DNA of 64,000 nucleotides from Massilia sp. UMI-21 (GCA_015277795.1 CP063848.1:3782001-3846000); one strand, 5' to 3'. Numbered from the stretch's first letter, positions 39,274-51,077 are shown. The notes: a model not told the origin generated them from the letters alone. Program-made: numbers and translations.

Positions 39274-41346
39274 TCAAGCGCGCCAGAACGGGACGAACCA
39301 CAGCAGGGTTGCCAGCACGGCGACGATCATCACGAATGCGTAGTGATAGATGTAGCCGGTCTGGAAGGTACGGGTGATCGTCGAGAACCACCCGACCAGC
39401 TTGGCGGAGCCGTTGACCAGCAGGCCGTCGATCAGGCCGCGGTCGCCCACTTTCCACAGGCCGCCGCCGATGGCGCGCGCGCCGCCGGCGAAGACTACCT
39501 GGTTGAACTTGTCCATGTAGTACTTGTTGTCCAGCAGGGTGTGCAGCGGCTTGAACTTGGCATAGAACCAGGCCGGGACGCGCGGGTTGACCATGTAGCA
39601 GTAGTAGGCGGTCACGACGCCGGCCAGGGCCAGCCAGAACGGCATGGTCTGCAGGCCATGGATCGCCATCGCGGTGGCGCCGTGGAACTCTTCGCGCAGG
39701 GTTTCCATCGCGGTATGGTTCTCGCCGACAAAGATCACGTCCTTGAAGAAATCGCCGTGCAGCATCGGGCCGATCGCCAGGTAGCCGATGATGACCGACG
39801 GGATCGCCAGCAGGACCAGCGGCAGGGTCACGACCCACGGCGACTCGTGCGGCTTGTCGCCCGGCTGCAGGCCATGGTGGTGGTGATCGTCGCCATGGTC
39901 GTCATGCGCGTCTTCTTCGTGATGCGCGTCCGAATCGTGGCCTTCGCTGTGCTTCACCGGATGATTCCAGCGCGATTCGCCATGGAACACCAGGAAGTAC
40001 ATGCGGAACGAGTAGAAGGCGGTCACGAAGACGCCTGCCAGCACCGCGAAGTTGGCGAAGCCGGCGCCCGGGATGTTGGTCGCGTGCACGGCCTCGATGA
40101 TCGAATCCTTCGAGTAGAAGCCCGCGAAGAACGGGGTGCCGATCAGGGCCAGCGAACCGATCAGCGAGGTGATCCAGGTGATCGGCATGTACTTGCGCAG
40201 GCCGCCCATGTTGCGCATGTCCTGGTCGTGGTGCATGCCGATGATGACCGAACCCGCGCCCAGGAACAGCAGCGCCTTGAAGAACGCGTGGGTCATCAGG
40301 TGGAACACCGCCACCGAGTAGGCCGAGGCGCCCAGCGCGACGGTCATGTAGCCCAGCTGGGACAGCGTGGAATACGCCACGACGCGCTTGATGTCGTTCT
40401 GGATGATGCCCAGGAAGCCCATGAACAGCGCGGTGATCGAGCCGATCACGATGATGAAGCTCAGCGCGCCGTCCGACAGTTCGAACAGCGGCGACATGCG
40501 CGCCACCATGAAGATGCCGGCGGTAACCATGGTTGCCGCGTGGATCAGCGCCGAGATCGGGGTCGGACCTTCCATCGAGTCCGGCAGCCAGACGTGCAGC
40601 GGGAACTGCGCCGACTTGCCCATCGCGCCGATGAACAGGCAGATGCAGGCGGCGGTCAGCAGCGGCCAGCCGATGCCCGGCACGGTCATTTGCGACAGCT
40701 GGTCGGCCTTGGCGAACACGTCGGTGTACTGCATCGAACCCGCGGCGGCCAGCAGCAGGCCGATGCCCAGGATGAAGCCGAAGTCGCCGACGCGGTTGAC
40801 CAGGAAGGCCTTCATGTTGGCGAAGATCGCGGTCGGACGGGTGTACCAGAAGCCGATCAGGAGGTAGGAGACCAGGCCCACCGCTTCCCAGCCGAAGAAC
40901 AGCTGCAGGAAGTTGTTGGACATGACCAGCATCAGCATCGCGAAGGTGAACAGCGAGATGTACGAGAAGAAGCGGTTGTAGCCTTCGTCCTCGGCCATGT
41001 AGCCGATCGTGTAGATGTGGACCATCAGCGACACCGAAGTCACCACGCACATCATCATTGCCGACAGCGCGTCGATCTGGAAGCCGACGGCCAGCTTGAG
41101 CGTGCCGACGGTCATCCAGGTGTAGATGTCTTCATTGAAGACCTCGGCGCCGCCGAGCACCGCCATCAGGGTTTGCACCGAGATGATCAGTGCGATCAGC
41201 ACACCCAGGATGGTCGCCGTGTGCGACACCTTGCGGCCGACCACATTGCCGAAGAACTTGGTGCCGAGCAGGCCGGCAATCGCCGAGCCCGCCAGCGGCG
41301 CCAGAGGCACCGCCAGTAACATTGAGGAAGAGAGTTGCCCCGCCAT
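39274..41346 (-). CDS. nuoL: NADH-quinone oxidoreductase subunit L, with histidine-rich insertion
   Basis: Largest antiporter-like pumping subunit of complex I, 690 residues, with about 16 helices and the long lateral C-terminal helix. The core motif GKSAQFPLHVWLPDSMEGPT and the helix FKALLFLGAGSVI are intact. Residues about 462-500 form an unusual hydrophilic loop with 12 His and many Asp/Glu (EGHDSDAHHEEDAHDDHG, then DDHHHHG) between helices, absent from E. coli NuoL. The loop could bind metal or be a linker; the rest of the protein is standard. Confidence 0.97.
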   Translation of the reverse strand: MAGQLSSSMLLAVPLAPLAGSAIAGLLGTKFFGNVVGRKVSHTATILGVLIALIISVQTLMAVLGGAEVFNEDIYTWMTVGTLKLAVGFQIDALSAMMMCVVTSVSLMVHIYTIGYMAEDEGYNRFFSYISLFTFAMLMLVMSNNFLQLFFGWEAVGLVSYLLIGFWYTRPTAIFANMKAFLVNRVGDFGFILGIGLLLAAAGSMQYTDVFAKADQLSQMTVPGIGWPLLTAACICLFIGAMGKSAQFPLHVWLPDSMEGPTPISALIHAATMVTAGIFMVARMSPLFELSDGALSFIIVIGSITALFMGFLGIIQNDIKRVVAYSTLSQLGYMTVALGASAYSVAVFHLMTHAFFKALLFLGAGSVIIGMHHDQDMRNMGGLRKYMPITWITSLIGSLALIGTPFFAGFYSKDSIIEAVHATNIPGAGFANFAVLAGVFVTAFYSFRMYFLVFHGESRWNHPVKHSEGHDSDAHHEEDAHDDHGDDHHHHGLQPGDKPHESPWVVTLPLVLLAIPSVIIGYLAIGPMLHGDFFKDVIFVGENHTAMETLREEFHGATAMAIHGLQTMPFWLALAGVVTAYYCYMVNPRVPAWFYAKFKPLHTLLDNKYYMDKFNQVVFAGGARAIGGGLWKVGDRGLIDGLLVNGSAKLVGWFSTITRTFQTGYIYHYAFVMIVAVLATLLWFVPFWRA

Positions 41347-41386
41347 GTTGAACCTTAATCGTTATTGTTTATCAACCGAGACCGGA

Positions 41387-41695
41387 TCAGCCCTTCAGGC
41401 TGTCGAGGTCTTCCACATTGATCGTGTCCAGGTTACGGAACAGGACCACCAGGATCGCCAGGCCGATCGCCGATTCGGCGGCCGCGACGGTCAGAATGAA
41501 GAACACGAAGATCTGCCCCGCCGCGTCTCCGAGGTAGTGCGAGAACGCGACGAAGTTCAGGTTCACCGCCAGCAGCATCAGTTCGACGGCCATCAGCAGG
41601 ATGATGATGTTCTTCCGGTTCAGGAAGATGCCGATCACCGAGATCGCGAACAGGATCGCGCCCAGGATCAGGTAGTGTGCGAGCGACAGGGTCAT
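41387..41695 (-). CDS. nuoK: NADH-quinone oxidoreductase subunit K
   Basis: Three-helix membrane subunit of complex I, 102 residues. Glu residues in helices 2 and 3 that link the quinone chamber to the pumps are present ([29 protein letters not shown]). The ATG overlaps the nuoJ stop (ATGA), so the two are translationally coupled. Confidence 0.97.
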   Translation of the reverse strand: MTLSLAHYLILGAILFAISVIGIFLNRKNIIILLMAVELMLLAVNLNFVAFSHYLGDAAGQIFVFFILTVAAAESAIGLAILVVLFRNLDTINVEDLDSLKG

Positions 41696-42369
41696 GGTGC
41701 CTCCTTCGGTGCTTCGGTCGATACCGCGGCCGTTGCTGCTGCTGCGCGTTCGGCGGCGGCGGCATCGATGGCGCGCTGGTTGACCGCGTCCATCTTGACG
41801 ATGCGCAGGCGGTCGTTACGCTTGACGCGGACGGCGGCGCCCGGGTCGATTGCTTTGCTGTCCTTGCGCTTGCGCAGGGTCAGGGCGACTGCGGCGATGA
41901 TCGCCACCAGCAGGATCACGGCGGCGATCTCGAAGCCGTAGATGTACTTGGTGTAGATCAAGAGGCCCAATTCCTTGGTGCCACCGATGTTCAGGGCGGC
42001 GGCCTCGGCCGACAGGTCGGTCTGGCTGTACGAACGGTACAGCACGGCGGCCATCTCGAGCACGATCAGGGCGCCGATACCGGAGGCGACCGGCAGGTAG
42101 CCCCAGAAGCCCTCGCGCATGCGGTCGATATTAATGTCGAGCATCATGACAACGAACAGGAACAGCACCATCACGGCGCCGACGTAGACCAGCACCAGCA
42201 CGATGGCCAGGAACTCGGCCTTCAGCAGCAGCCAGATGCCGGCCACGTTGAAGAAAGCAAGCACCAGGAACAGCGCGGCGTGAACCGGGTTCTTGGTGGT
42301 AATGACGCGCAGGCTTGCCAGCACCGTGATGGCCGCGAACGCGTAGAACAGGAAAGTGGTGAATTCCAT
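41692..42369 (-). CDS. nuoJ: NADH-quinone oxidoreductase subunit J
   Basis: Five-helix membrane subunit of complex I with 225 residues. The N-terminal [20 protein letters not shown] and the conserved [19 protein letters not shown] helix are typical. A basic then Ala-rich cytoplasmic C-terminal tail (after about 165) is longer than in E. coli and ends [12 protein letters not shown]. Ends in the nuoK start. Confidence 0.97.
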   Translation of the reverse strand: MEFTTFLFYAFAAITVLASLRVITTKNPVHAALFLVLAFFNVAGIWLLLKAEFLAIVLVLVYVGAVMVLFLFVVMMLDINIDRMREGFWGYLPVASGIGALIVLEMAAVLYRSYSQTDLSAEAAALNIGGTKELGLLIYTKYIYGFEIAAVILLVAIIAAVALTLRKRKDSKAIDPGAAVRVKRNDRLRIVKMDAVNQRAIDAAAAERAAAATAAVSTEAPKEAP

Positions 42370-42386
42370 GAATTGACAGCCTCTTC

Positions 42387-42875
42387 TTATCGGTACTTCG
42401 CGTCCGCCTCGCGGGCGCTGGCGATGTCGTTTTCGTAGCGGTCACCCACGGCCAGCAGCATCTCTTTGGTGTAGTAGAGATCGCCGCGCTTTTCGCCGTG
42501 GTATTCCAGCACATGGGTTTCGACGATCGAGTCGACCGGGCAGGACTCTTCGCAGAAACCGCAGAAGATGCACTTGGTCAGGTCGATGTCGTAGCGCGTG
42601 GTGCGGCGGGTGCCGTCCTCGCGCTGCGCCGACTCGATCGTGATCGCCATTGCCGGGCACACTGCCTCGCACAGCTTGCAGGCGATGCAGCGCTCTTCCC
42701 CGTTGGGGTAGCGACGCAGGGCGTGCAGGCCGCGGAAGCGGTTCGACATCGGGGTCTTCTCTTCCGGGTACTGGACCGTGATCTTGCGCGACAGCGCGTA
42801 CTTGCCGGTCAGGGCCAGGCCCTTGAAGAGTTCGGACAGCATCAGGCTGCCGACAATTTCTTTAATCCGATTCAT
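42387..42875 (-). CDS. nuoI: NADH-quinone oxidoreductase subunit I
   Basis: Peripheral arm subunit binding two [4Fe-4S] clusters (N6a, N6b), 162 residues. Two ferredoxin motifs: [12 protein letters not shown] and [12 protein letters not shown] with the extra Cys later. An amphipathic N-terminal helix ([20 protein letters not shown]) anchors it at the membrane. Located between nuoH (15 bp) and nuoJ (17 bp). Confidence 0.98.
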   Translation of the reverse strand: MNRIKEIVGSLMLSELFKGLALTGKYALSRKITVQYPEEKTPMSNRFRGLHALRRYPNGEERCIACKLCEAVCPAMAITIESAQREDGTRRTTRYDIDLTKCIFCGFCEESCPVDSIVETHVLEYHGEKRGDLYYTKEMLLAVGDRYENDIASAREADAKYR

Positions 42876-42890
42876 TTTGTGTTTGCTTCC

Positions 42891-43982
42891 TTACTTCACA
42901 GCAGTCCAGATGTTCAGGGGCGAGTGCATCCAGACGGCGACCACGACCAGCCAGAACAGCGTCAGCGGGATGAATACTTTCCAGCCCAGGCGCATGATCT
43001 GGTCATAGCGGTAGCGCGGGAAGGTGCCGCGGACCCAGATCATCAGCGAGACCATCACGAACATCTTCAGGAACAGCCAGAAGAAGCCGCCGATCGGGCC
43101 GAATTCCAGGAAGCCGAACGGTGCCGACCAGCCGCCCAGGAACAGGATCGAGGCCAGGGTGGCGATCAGGATCATGTTGGCGTATTCGGCCAGCATGAAC
43201 ATCGCGTAGGACATGCCCGAGTACTCGACCATGTGGCCGGCGACGATCTCCGACTCTCCTTCCACCACGTCGAACGGGTGACGGTTGCACTCGGCCAGGC
43301 CGGACACGAAGTAGATCACGAACAGCGGCAGCAGCGGCAGCCAGTTCCACGACAGGAAGTTCAGGCCCATGTCGGCGAAAGTACCGATCTGCTGGCTGAA
43401 CACGATGTCCGACAGGTTCAGGCTGCCGGTGACCATCAGCACCACCACCAGCACGAAACCGATCGGGATCTCGTACGAGATCATCTGGGCCGAGGCGCGC
43501 ATCGCGCCCAGGAACGAGTACTTCGAGTTCGAGGCCCAGCCGGCGATGATGATGCCGTAGACTTCCATCGAAGTAATTGCCATCAGGAACAGCAGGCCGG
43601 CGTTGACGTTGGCCAGGGCCGCCTGCGGACCGAAGGGAACCACCGCCCAGGCGGCCAGTGCCGGCATGATGGTCATGATCGGACCGATCACGAACATGCT
43701 GCGGTTGGCCTTGGTCGGGATGACGATTTCCTTGAGCAGCAGCTTGACCGCATCGGCGATCGGCTGCAGCAGGCCGCCGGGACCGACGCGGTTCGGGCCG
43801 ACGCGGATCTGGATCCAGCCGATCAGCTTGCGCTCCCACAGGGTCAGGTAGGCGACCAGGCCCATCAGCGGCAGCAGCACCACCACGATCTTGATCAGGG
43901 TCCAGACCAGTGGCCAGGCCGGTGCGATCGGGCTGGCGGCGCCCATTTCATAAAAACTATCGATAAAACCGGGCGTTGCCAT
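42891..43982 (-). CDS. nuoH: NADH-quinone oxidoreductase subunit H
   Basis: Membrane subunit forming the quinone chamber of complex I, 363 residues, eight helices. Key loops are present: [40 protein letters not shown] and the acidic [14 protein letters not shown] region. The start shares one base with the nuoG stop (TAATG). Confidence 0.98.
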   Translation of the reverse strand: MATPGFIDSFYEMGAASPIAPAWPLVWTLIKIVVVLLPLMGLVAYLTLWERKLIGWIQIRVGPNRVGPGGLLQPIADAVKLLLKEIVIPTKANRSMFVIGPIMTIMPALAAWAVVPFGPQAALANVNAGLLFLMAITSMEVYGIIIAGWASNSKYSFLGAMRASAQMISYEIPIGFVLVVVLMVTGSLNLSDIVFSQQIGTFADMGLNFLSWNWLPLLPLFVIYFVSGLAECNRHPFDVVEGESEIVAGHMVEYSGMSYAMFMLAEYANMILIATLASILFLGGWSAPFGFLEFGPIGGFFWLFLKMFVMVSLMIWVRGTFPRYRYDQIMRLGWKVFIPLTLFWLVVVAVWMHSPLNIWTAVK

Positions 43983-46312
43983 TACTTGCCCTCCCCTGCT
44001 TTTTCAACATTGATCTGACCAAACATCGGGCCCAGGGTCGCCACGGCCGGGTGGCCGGCGGCCACGCGCACCGCGTTCGACGGCAGGCGTGCATCGACGT
44101 CGGCCACCAGGACCGCGCTGCCCGTCCCCTGCGACACGCGCACCAGCTCGCCCGACGCCACGCCGAGCTGCTCGGCGACGGCCTTTGACAGGGTCACCAG
44201 CGGCGCATTCGCATCCATGGTGCGCTGCAGCGGCTCCGAACGGCGCGCCAGCGCGTCGGTGAAATAGATCGGCAGGTCGGCGACGCGCTCGAGCTGGCCG
44301 GCCGGGGCGGTCTGGCCCGCGGAAGGCAGAAGGCGCGCGACGTTGTTCAGCTTGGCCGACAGGTCGGTCACGCCCTTGCCGATGGCTTCGTCGCGGATCG
44401 ACTCCGAGGTCTCGTAGTCGAAGCCCGACAGGCCCAGCAGGTTGCCCAGCACGCGCAGGACTTTCCAGGCCGGACGGGTCTCGCCCAGCGGACGCACGGT
44501 GCCGTTGAAGCTCTGGGCGCGGCCTTCGCAGTTCACGAACGTGCCGGCGGTTTCGCTGAACGGCGAGATCGGCAGCAGCACGTCGGCGAAGTCCATGCCG
44601 TGCTTGAAGGCCGACATCGCGACCACCATCTCGGCGCCATCGAGCGCGGCGCGGGCCTGCTGCGGGTTGGCCGCATCCAGCTCGGGTTCCGCGTTCAGCA
44701 GCACGTAGGCTTTCTTCGGGGTGGCGAACACAGCCTCGCCCTTGCCCGTCGCGCCGACGACGTGGCCGCCGACCGTATTGGCGGCGTCGACCAGGTAGCC
44801 GAAGGAGCAGCCGGTCTGCTCGGCGATCCATTGGGCGCAAGCGTGGATCTTCGACGCTTGCGGGTGGTACGAGGCAGCATTACCCAGCAGCACGGCGCCC
44901 GGGCTCTCCTGGCCGACCAGGGTGGCGGCGATGCCCTTGGCGGCTTCGCCCGCTTCGACGCCTTCGAAACCGGCCGGGGCGCTGACGCCCTTGGCGGCGG
45001 CGACGGCCGACACGACTTCCGACAGCGCGGCCAGCCAGTCGCCCGGGGCGGCGATCAGTTTATGTGCGACCGGCATCAACAGGTCGTCGTCGCTCGCGCC
45101 CAGCAGCGACAGCTTGGCGCCGCCCTTGGTGGCGGTGCGCAGGCGGGTCGCCACCAGCGGATGGTCCTTGCGCAGCCTGGAGCCGATGACGAAGGCGCGC
45201 TTGAGTTGCGAGAAGTTCGCGATCGGCATGCCCAGCCACGGGGTGACCTGGCCGTCCAGCGCGAAGTCGCTCTGGCGCAGGCGGAACTCGATGTTGTCCG
45301 AGCCAAGGCCGCGGGTCATCTTGTTGAGCAGGTACAGCTCTTCCAGGGTCGAGTGCGGCGTGGCGACGGCGGCGATGCTGTCGGCGCCGTGTTCATGACG
45401 GATGTTACGCAGGCCATGGGCCACGTATTCCAGCGCGGTCTGCCAGTCGGTGTCGATCCACTTGCCGTCCTGCTTGATCATCGGGCCGGTCAGGCGGTCG
45501 GCATTGTCCAGCGCCTCGTACGAGAAGCGGTCCTTGTCCGACAGCCAGCATTCGTTGATGGCTTCGTTTTCCAGCGGCAGCACGCGCATGACCTTGCCGC
45601 CCTTGACCTGGACGATCAGGTTCGAGCCGAGCGAATCGTGCGGGGCGATCGACTTGCGACGCTGCAGTTCCCACGGACGCGCCGAGTAGCGGAACGGCTT
45701 GGAAGTCAAGGCGCCGACCGGGCACAGGTCGATCATGTTGCCCGAGACTTCCGAGTCGACGGTCTTGCCCACGAAGGTGGTGATTTCCGAGTGCTCGCCG
45801 CGACCGACCATGCCGAATTCCATCACGCCGGCCACTTCCTGGCCGAAGCGCACGCAGCGGGTGCACTGGATGCAGCGCGTCATCTCTTCCATCGAGATCA
45901 GCGGGCCGGCCTCTTTCGGGGCCACCACGCGCTTCTCTTCGTCGTAGCGCGAATTGCTCTTGCCGTAGCCGACCGCCAGATCCTGCAGCTGGCATTCGCC
46001 GCCCTGGTCGCAGATCGGGCAGTCCAGCGGGTGGTTAATGAGCAGGAACTCCATCACCGACTTCTGTGCCTGCACCGCCTTGTCGCTGTGGGTGCGCACG
46101 ATCATGCCCGGCGAGACCGGGGTGGCGCAGGCCGGCAGCGGCTTGGGCGCCTTCTCGACTTCGACCAGGCACATGCGGCAGTTGGCGGCGATCGACAATT
46201 TCTTGTGATAGCAGAAGTGCGGGATGTAGGTCCCGAGTTTGTTTGCGGCGTCCATCACCATGGAACCTGGTGCGACTTCGACTTTTTTGCCGTCTAATTC
46301 AATTTCAACCAT
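43982..46312 (-). CDS. nuoG: NADH-quinone oxidoreductase subunit G
   Basis: Large iron-sulfur subunit of the peripheral arm, 776 residues. N-terminal 2Fe-2S ferredoxin ([20 protein letters not shown]), a His/Cys-liganded 4Fe-4S region ([20 protein letters not shown]) and [14 protein letters not shown] give clusters N1b, N5 and N4. A molybdopterin-like fold follows, without cofactor. The N7 cluster cysteines of some long NuoG proteins are not evident. Lies 21 bp after nuoF. Confidence 0.98.
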   Translation of the reverse strand: MVEIELDGKKVEVAPGSMVMDAANKLGTYIPHFCYHKKLSIAANCRMCLVEVEKAPKPLPACATPVSPGMIVRTHSDKAVQAQKSVMEFLLINHPLDCPICDQGGECQLQDLAVGYGKSNSRYDEEKRVVAPKEAGPLISMEEMTRCIQCTRCVRFGQEVAGVMEFGMVGRGEHSEITTFVGKTVDSEVSGNMIDLCPVGALTSKPFRYSARPWELQRRKSIAPHDSLGSNLIVQVKGGKVMRVLPLENEAINECWLSDKDRFSYEALDNADRLTGPMIKQDGKWIDTDWQTALEYVAHGLRNIRHEHGADSIAAVATPHSTLEELYLLNKMTRGLGSDNIEFRLRQSDFALDGQVTPWLGMPIANFSQLKRAFVIGSRLRKDHPLVATRLRTATKGGAKLSLLGASDDDLLMPVAHKLIAAPGDWLAALSEVVSAVAAAKGVSAPAGFEGVEAGEAAKGIAATLVGQESPGAVLLGNAASYHPQASKIHACAQWIAEQTGCSFGYLVDAANTVGGHVVGATGKGEAVFATPKKAYVLLNAEPELDAANPQQARAALDGAEMVVAMSAFKHGMDFADVLLPISPFSETAGTFVNCEGRAQSFNGTVRPLGETRPAWKVLRVLGNLLGLSGFDYETSESIRDEAIGKGVTDLSAKLNNVARLLPSAGQTAPAGQLERVADLPIYFTDALARRSEPLQRTMDANAPLVTLSKAVAEQLGVASGELVRVSQGTGSAVLVADVDARLPSNAVRVAAGHPAVATLGPMFGQINVEKAGEGK

Positions 46313-46333
46313 TTGATCGTTACCTGACCTGGT

Positions 46334-47629
46334 TTAAAGGTATGCGGGCACGAGGCAGTGCTTGTGCTCGATGTGATATTCGAATTCCTCGCGGAAGTTC
46401 TTGATCATGGCTTCAACGGGCATCGCGGCGGCGTCGCCCAGGGCGCAAATGGTGCGGCCCTTGATGTTGAAGGCGATGTTGTTGAGCAGGTCCATGTCTT
46501 CCGGACGGCCCTTGCCGTGCTCGATGCGGTGGACCATGCGGTACATCCAGCCGGTGCCTTCACGGCACGGGGTGCACTGGCCGCAGGATTCCTCGTAGTA
46601 GAAGTACGACAGGCGCAGCAGCGACTTGACCATGCAGCGGGTCTCGTCCATGACGATCACGGCGCCCGAACCGAGCATCGAGCCGGCCTTGGCGATCGAG
46701 TCGTAGTCGAGGTCGGTATCCATCATGACCTCGCCGCGGATCACCGGCGCCGACGAGCCGCCCGGAATGACCGCCTTGATCTTCTTGCCGCCGCGCATGC
46801 CGCCGGCCAGCTCCATCAGCTTGGCGAACGGGGTGCCCAGCGGGACTTCGTAGTTGCCTGGAAGCTCGACGTCGCCCGAGATCGAGAAGATCTTGGTGCC
46901 GCCGTTGTTCGGCTTGCCGAGACCCATGTAGTTTTCCGGGCCGATGTTCAGCAGGAACGGGACGGCCGCGAAGGTCTCGGTGTTGTTGATCGTGGTCGGC
47001 TTGCCGTACAGGCCGAACGAGGCCGGGAACGGCGGCTTGAAGCGCGGCTGGCCCTTCTTGCCTTCGAGCGACTCCAGCAGCGCGGTTTCTTCGCCGCAGA
47101 TGTAGGCGCCGTAGCCGTGGTGCGCGTGCAGCTGGAAGCTGAACTGCGAGCCCATGATGTTATCGCCCAGGAAGCCGGCGGCGCGCGCCTCTTCCAGCGC
47201 TTCCTCGAAGCGCAGGTATTCCTGGAAGATCTCGCCGTGGATGTAGTTGTAGCCCACGGTGATGCCCATCGCGTAGGCGCCGATGGCCATGCCCTCGATC
47301 AGCGCGTGCGGGTTGTAGCGGATGATGTCGCGGTCCTTGAAGGTGCCCGGCTCGCCTTCGTCGGTATTGCAGACGAGGTATTTCTGGCCCGGGTACTGGC
47401 GCGGCATGAAGCTCCACTTCAGGCCGGTCGGAAAACCGGCGCCGCCGCGGCCGCGCAGGCCCGAGGCCTTCAGGTCGGCGATGATCTGTTCCGGCGAGAT
47501 ATTCTCTTCGATGATACGGCGCAGCGCCGAATAGCCGCCACGCTTGACGTAGTCGGCCAGGTGCCAGTTGTCGCCGTTCAGGTCCTTGAGGATCAGCGGA
47601 TTGATGTGACGGTCGTGCAGGCTGGTCAT
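46334..47629 (-). CDS. nuoF: NADH-quinone oxidoreductase subunit F
   Basis: NADH- and FMN-binding subunit, 431 residues. Glycine-rich NADH and FMN loops ([33 protein letters not shown]), and the N3 cluster ligands [12 protein letters not shown] plus a later Cys (TICALGD). Overlaps nuoE by ATGA. Confidence 0.98.
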   Translation of the reverse strand: MTSLHDRHINPLILKDLNGDNWHLADYVKRGGYSALRRIIEENISPEQIIADLKASGLRGRGGAGFPTGLKWSFMPRQYPGQKYLVCNTDEGEPGTFKDRDIIRYNPHALIEGMAIGAYAMGITVGYNYIHGEIFQEYLRFEEALEEARAAGFLGDNIMGSQFSFQLHAHHGYGAYICGEETALLESLEGKKGQPRFKPPFPASFGLYGKPTTINNTETFAAVPFLLNIGPENYMGLGKPNNGGTKIFSISGDVELPGNYEVPLGTPFAKLMELAGGMRGGKKIKAVIPGGSSAPVIRGEVMMDTDLDYDSIAKAGSMLGSGAVIVMDETRCMVKSLLRLSYFYYEESCGQCTPCREGTGWMYRMVHRIEHGKGRPEDMDLLNNIAFNIKGRTICALGDAAAMPVEAMIKNFREEFEYHIEHKHCLVPAYL

Positions 47630-48102
47630 TTGTTCAGTTCCTCAAGCAGGGCGTCGATCTTCTCGTCGCTCATGAACGAGCACATGCGGTGGTTATTCAC
47701 CAGCATCACCGGCGCGTCGCCGCAGGCGCCCATGCACTCGCCTTCCATCAGCGTGAACTTGCCGTCCGCGGTGGTCTCGCGGTAGTCGATGCCGAGGGCG
47801 TCCTTGATGCGCTGGGCGGCGCGCTCGCCGCCCGACAGGGCGCACGGCAGGTTGGTGCAGACCGTGATCTTGGACTGGCCGACCGGCTTCAGGTTGTACA
47901 TGTTGTAGAAGGTCGCCACTTCCTGCACGGCGATGGCCGGCATGCCGATGTAGTCGGCGATTTCCTGCATGGTGTCCGGCGACAGCCAGCCCAGTTCCAC
48001 CTGGGCGTGGGCCAGCGAGGCCATCACGGCCGACTGGCGTTGATCGGCTGGGTACTTGGCCAGCTCACGATCGATTTTCTTGTAGCATTCCTGCGATAAC
48101 AT
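47626..48102 (-). CDS. nuoE: NADH-quinone oxidoreductase subunit E
   Basis: Thioredoxin-fold 2Fe-2S (N1a) subunit, 158 residues. Ligand Cys residues are in [12 protein letters not shown] and [13 protein letters not shown]. The N-terminal helical bundle ([20 protein letters not shown]) is usual. Lies 43 bp after nuoD, the largest gap in the front half of the operon. Confidence 0.98.
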   Translation of the reverse strand: MLSQECYKKIDRELAKYPADQRQSAVMASLAHAQVELGWLSPDTMQEIADYIGMPAIAVQEVATFYNMYNLKPVGQSKITVCTNLPCALSGGERAAQRIKDALGIDYRETTADGKFTLMEGECMGACGDAPVMLVNNHRMCSFMSDEKIDALLEELNK

Positions 48103-48145
48103 TTTCTCTGTCCTCTTACCTGGGTCCGCCTAGCGGACGTGAGCA

Positions 48146-49399
48146 TCACCTATCGATACTGCCGAACACGATGTCCTGGGTGCCGATGATGGCCACGGCG
48201 TCTGCGATCATGTGGCCGCGCGACATTTCGTCGAGGCTCTGCAGGTGGACATAATCCGGGGTACGGATCTTCAGGCGGTAAGGCTTGTTGGCGCCATCCG
48301 ACACGATGTAGATGCCGAACTCGCCCTTCGGGTGCTCGATCGCCGCATAGGCCTCGCCTTCCGGCACGTGGAAGCCTTCGGTGAACAGCTTGAAGTGGTG
48401 GATCAGCGATTCCATGTTGGACTTCATGTCCATGCGGTTCGGCGGCACGATCTTGTGGTTGTCGATCATGACCGGGCCCCCGTTCACGCGCAGCCAGGCG
48501 ATGCACTGCTTGATGATGCGGTTCGACTGGCGCATTTCTTCGATACGCACCAGGTAGCGGTCGTAGGAGTCGCCGTTGGTACCGACCGGGATGTCGAACT
48601 CGACCTTGTCGTAGGCCGCGTAGGGCTGGGTCTTGCGCAGGTCCCAGGCGATGCCCGAGCCGCGCAGCATCGGGCCGGTGAAGCCCATCGCCAGCGCGTC
48701 TTCCGGCGACACCACGCCGATGCCGACGGTACGTTGCTTCCAGATACGATTATCGGTCAGCAGCGTCTCGTACTCGTCGACATAGCCGTCGAAGCGCTCC
48801 GTGAAGGCAGCGATAAAATCGAGCACCGAACCCTGGCGGTCGCGGTTCAGCTCGTCGATCGCCTTCTTCGAGCGGATCGGCGATTCCTTGTGCTGCGGCA
48901 TGCGGTCCGGCAGGTCGCGGTAGACGCCGCCCGGACGGTAGTAGGCCGCGTGCATGCGCGCGCCCGAGACCGCCTCGTACACGTCGAACAGGTCTTCGCG
49001 GTCACGGAAGGCGTACAGGAACGGACCCATGGCGCCGATGTCGAGCGCGTGCGCGCCCAGCCACATCAGGTGGTTCAGCAGGCGGGTGATCTCGTCGAAC
49101 ATGGTGCGGATGTACTGCGCACGGATCGGCGCCTCGATGCCGAGCAGCTTTTCGATCGCCAGCACATAGCCGTGCTCGTTGCACATCATCGACACGTAGT
49201 CCAGGCGGTCCATGTACGGGACCGACTGCAGGTAGGTGCGGGTTTCGGCCAGCTTCTCGGTGCCGCGGTGCAGCAGGCCGATGTGCGGGTCGGCGCGCTG
49301 GATCACTTCGCCGTCCAGCTCCAGCACCAGGCGCAGCACGCCGTGCGCCGCCGGGTGCTGCGGACCAAAGTTCAGGGTGTAATTCTTAAGCTCAGCCAT
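48146..49399 (-). CDS. nuoD: NADH-quinone oxidoreductase subunit D
   Basis: Forms part of the quinone-reduction site, 417 residues. The conserved [14 protein letters not shown] near the start carries the quinone-site His, and [16 protein letters not shown] and [11 protein letters not shown] further on match family blocks. Start shares one base with the nuoC stop (TAATG). Separate C and D genes, not the fused nuoCD of E. coli. Confidence 0.98.
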   Translation of the reverse strand: MAELKNYTLNFGPQHPAAHGVLRLVLELDGEVIQRADPHIGLLHRGTEKLAETRTYLQSVPYMDRLDYVSMMCNEHGYVLAIEKLLGIEAPIRAQYIRTMFDEITRLLNHLMWLGAHALDIGAMGPFLYAFRDREDLFDVYEAVSGARMHAAYYRPGGVYRDLPDRMPQHKESPIRSKKAIDELNRDRQGSVLDFIAAFTERFDGYVDEYETLLTDNRIWKQRTVGIGVVSPEDALAMGFTGPMLRGSGIAWDLRKTQPYAAYDKVEFDIPVGTNGDSYDRYLVRIEEMRQSNRIIKQCIAWLRVNGGPVMIDNHKIVPPNRMDMKSNMESLIHHFKLFTEGFHVPEGEAYAAIEHPKGEFGIYIVSDGANKPYRLKIRTPDYVHLQSLDEMSRGHMIADAVAIIGTQDIVFGSIDR

Positions 49400-49995
49400 T
49401 ATTTCGATGTCCCGTAGGTTTCTTCGCGGATCACGCGCGGGATGTTCTCGCGCGGTTCGATCGTCACCGGTTGGTAGATCACGCGTTTCTGTTCAGGGTC
49501 GTAACGCATCTCGACATAGCCCGTGATCGGGAAGTCCTTGCGGAACGGGTGGCCGATGAAGCCGTAGTCGGTCAGGATGCGGCGCAGGTCGCCGTGGCCG
49601 TCGAACAGGATGCCGAACAGGTCGAAGGCTTCGCGCTCGAACCAGTTGGCGGCGCGCCAGATGCCGGTGATCGATTCGACCAGCGGCATGTCGTCGTCCG
49701 GGCAGAACACGCGCACGCGCACGCGCCAGTTGTGCTGCACCGACAGCAGGTGCACCACGACCGCGAAGCGCGGACCTTCCCAGGTGCCTTCACCGTATTG
49801 GGAATAGTCGACGCCGCACAGGTCGATCATTTGTTCGAAGGCAAGCGCCGGAGTGTCGCGCAGCGCCTGCATCGAGCGGATGTAGTCGGCGGCCTTGACC
49901 ACCACAGTCACTTCACCCAGCGCCGAACTAATTGCTGCGCCCTCGCCCAGTGCGTTTTTCAGGGCGAGTTCAAGGGTTTCGAGTTTCGTCGTCAT
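49399..49995 (-). CDS. nuoC: NADH-quinone oxidoreductase subunit C
   Basis: Peripheral arm subunit, 198 residues. Family motif [21 protein letters not shown] and [16 protein letters not shown] are clear. Encoded separately from nuoD, as in other betaproteobacteria. Lies 15 bp after nuoB. Confidence 0.98.
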   Translation of the reverse strand: MTTKLETLELALKNALGEGAAISSALGEVTVVVKAADYIRSMQALRDTPALAFEQMIDLCGVDYSQYGEGTWEGPRFAVVVHLLSVQHNWRVRVRVFCPDDDMPLVESITGIWRAANWFEREAFDLFGILFDGHGDLRRILTDYGFIGHPFRKDFPITGYVEMRYDPEQKRVIYQPVTIEPRENIPRVIREETYGTSK

Positions 49996-50010
49996 GGTGT
50001 TTCGCTGTTC

Positions 50011-50487
50011 TTAGCGCGCGATGGTGTTGGTGCGCTTGATCTTGTTCTGCAGCTGCATGATGCCGTACAGCAGGGCTTCCGCGGTCGGCGGGCAACCCGG
50101 CACGTAGACGTCGACAGGGACGATGCGGTCGCAACCGCGCACCACCGAGTACGAGTAGTGGTAATAGCCGCCGCCGTTGGCGCAGGACCCCATCGAGATC
50201 ACCCAGCGCGGTTCGGCCATCTGGTCGTACACCTTGCGCAGGGCGGGAGCCATCTTGTTGCACAGCGTGCCGGCGACGATCATCACGTCGGACTGGCGCG
50301 GCGACGGGCGGAACACAATGCCAAAACGGTCGAGATCGTAGCGGGCGGCGCCCACATGCATCATCTCGACCGCGCAGCATGCCAGACCGAACGTCATCGG
50401 GAACATCGACCCGGTGCGCGCCCAGTTGATCAGCTTGTCGGCTGTGGTGGTAATGAAACCTTCGTTTAATACGCCTTCAATTGCCAT
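50011..50487 (-). CDS. nuoB: NADH-quinone oxidoreductase subunit B
   Basis: Holds the terminal N2 [4Fe-4S] cluster next to the quinone site, 158 residues. Tandem Cys pair in [10 protein letters not shown], later Cys in [17 protein letters not shown] and [11 protein letters not shown] are the ligands. Starts 3 bp after nuoA. Confidence 0.98.
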   Translation of the reverse strand: MAIEGVLNEGFITTTADKLINWARTGSMFPMTFGLACCAVEMMHVGAARYDLDRFGIVFRPSPRQSDVMIVAGTLCNKMAPALRKVYDQMAEPRWVISMGSCANGGGYYHYSYSVVRGCDRIVPVDVYVPGCPPTAEALLYGIMQLQNKIKRTNTIAR

Positions 50488-50490
50488 GGC

Positions 50491-50850
50491 TTATTCCCAA
50501 TCAAGGGCACCTTTCTTCCAGATGTACCAGAAGCCCACGACGAATTCGGCGATGAACACCATCATCGTGATGAAACCGGTCCAGCCCAGTTCGCGCATCG
50601 AGACGCCCCATGGGAAGAAGAATGCCGTTTCCAGATCAAACAAAATAAACAGGATCGCCACCAGGTAGTAGCGAACGTCGAACTTCATGCGCGCGTCTTC
50701 GAAGGCTTCGAAGCCGCATTCATAGGGGGACAGCTTGGCCGCGTCGGGGCGATGCGGGCCGAGCAGACGGCCGAGCACCTGCGGAGCGACACCGACGCCG
50801 ATGCCGACCAGGATAAAGAGAAGAACGGGAAGGTAATTTTCGAGGTTCAC
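50491..50850 (-). CDS. nuoA: NADH-quinone oxidoreductase subunit A
   Basis: Small three-helix membrane subunit, 119 residues; [21 protein letters not shown] is the conserved quinone-cavity loop. The start is a GTG at 50850. It is the first gene of the complex I operon, about 228 bp after a strong intrinsic terminator, so the nuo promoter should lie between 50851 and 51077. Confidence 0.97.
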   Translation of the reverse strand: MNLENYLPVLLFILVGIGVGVAPQVLGRLLGPHRPDAAKLSPYECGFEAFEDARMKFDVRYYLVAILFILFDLETAFFFPWGVSMRELGWTGFITMMVFIAEFVVGFWYIWKKGALDWE

Positions 50851-50920
50851 GTGAAGCCTATTTGAACGATCGGTTAATGAAACACTGCAGGGCTGCAGCG
50901 CCGAATCGCGCGAACCTGGC

Positions 50921-51043
50921 CGGATGGCCTTGCAAACCTACTGCGCGTTGCACTGCCGGTCTGCGATGCTCGCCGTACTGCCCGTACGGCGCTGCTTCTC
51001 GACCGGCATTGCCGCCGCTCGCTACGGTCTGCAAGGCCGTCCG
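50921..51043. repeat. Long imperfect palindrome (element 1)
   Basis: Arms of 18 nt (CGGATGGCCTTGCAAACC against GGTCTGCAAGGCCGTCCG, two mismatches) enclose partly paired inner arms ending in GCCGTAC-TGCCC-GTACGGC. Whole element folds as one long hairpin. It shares a core (TGCG..TTGCA..GCCGTACT..GTAC) with element 2 at 51986-52088. Confidence 0.7.
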
Positions 51044-51077
51044 AAGATTGCAACCAGGATCGTACGATTGATCCTCG

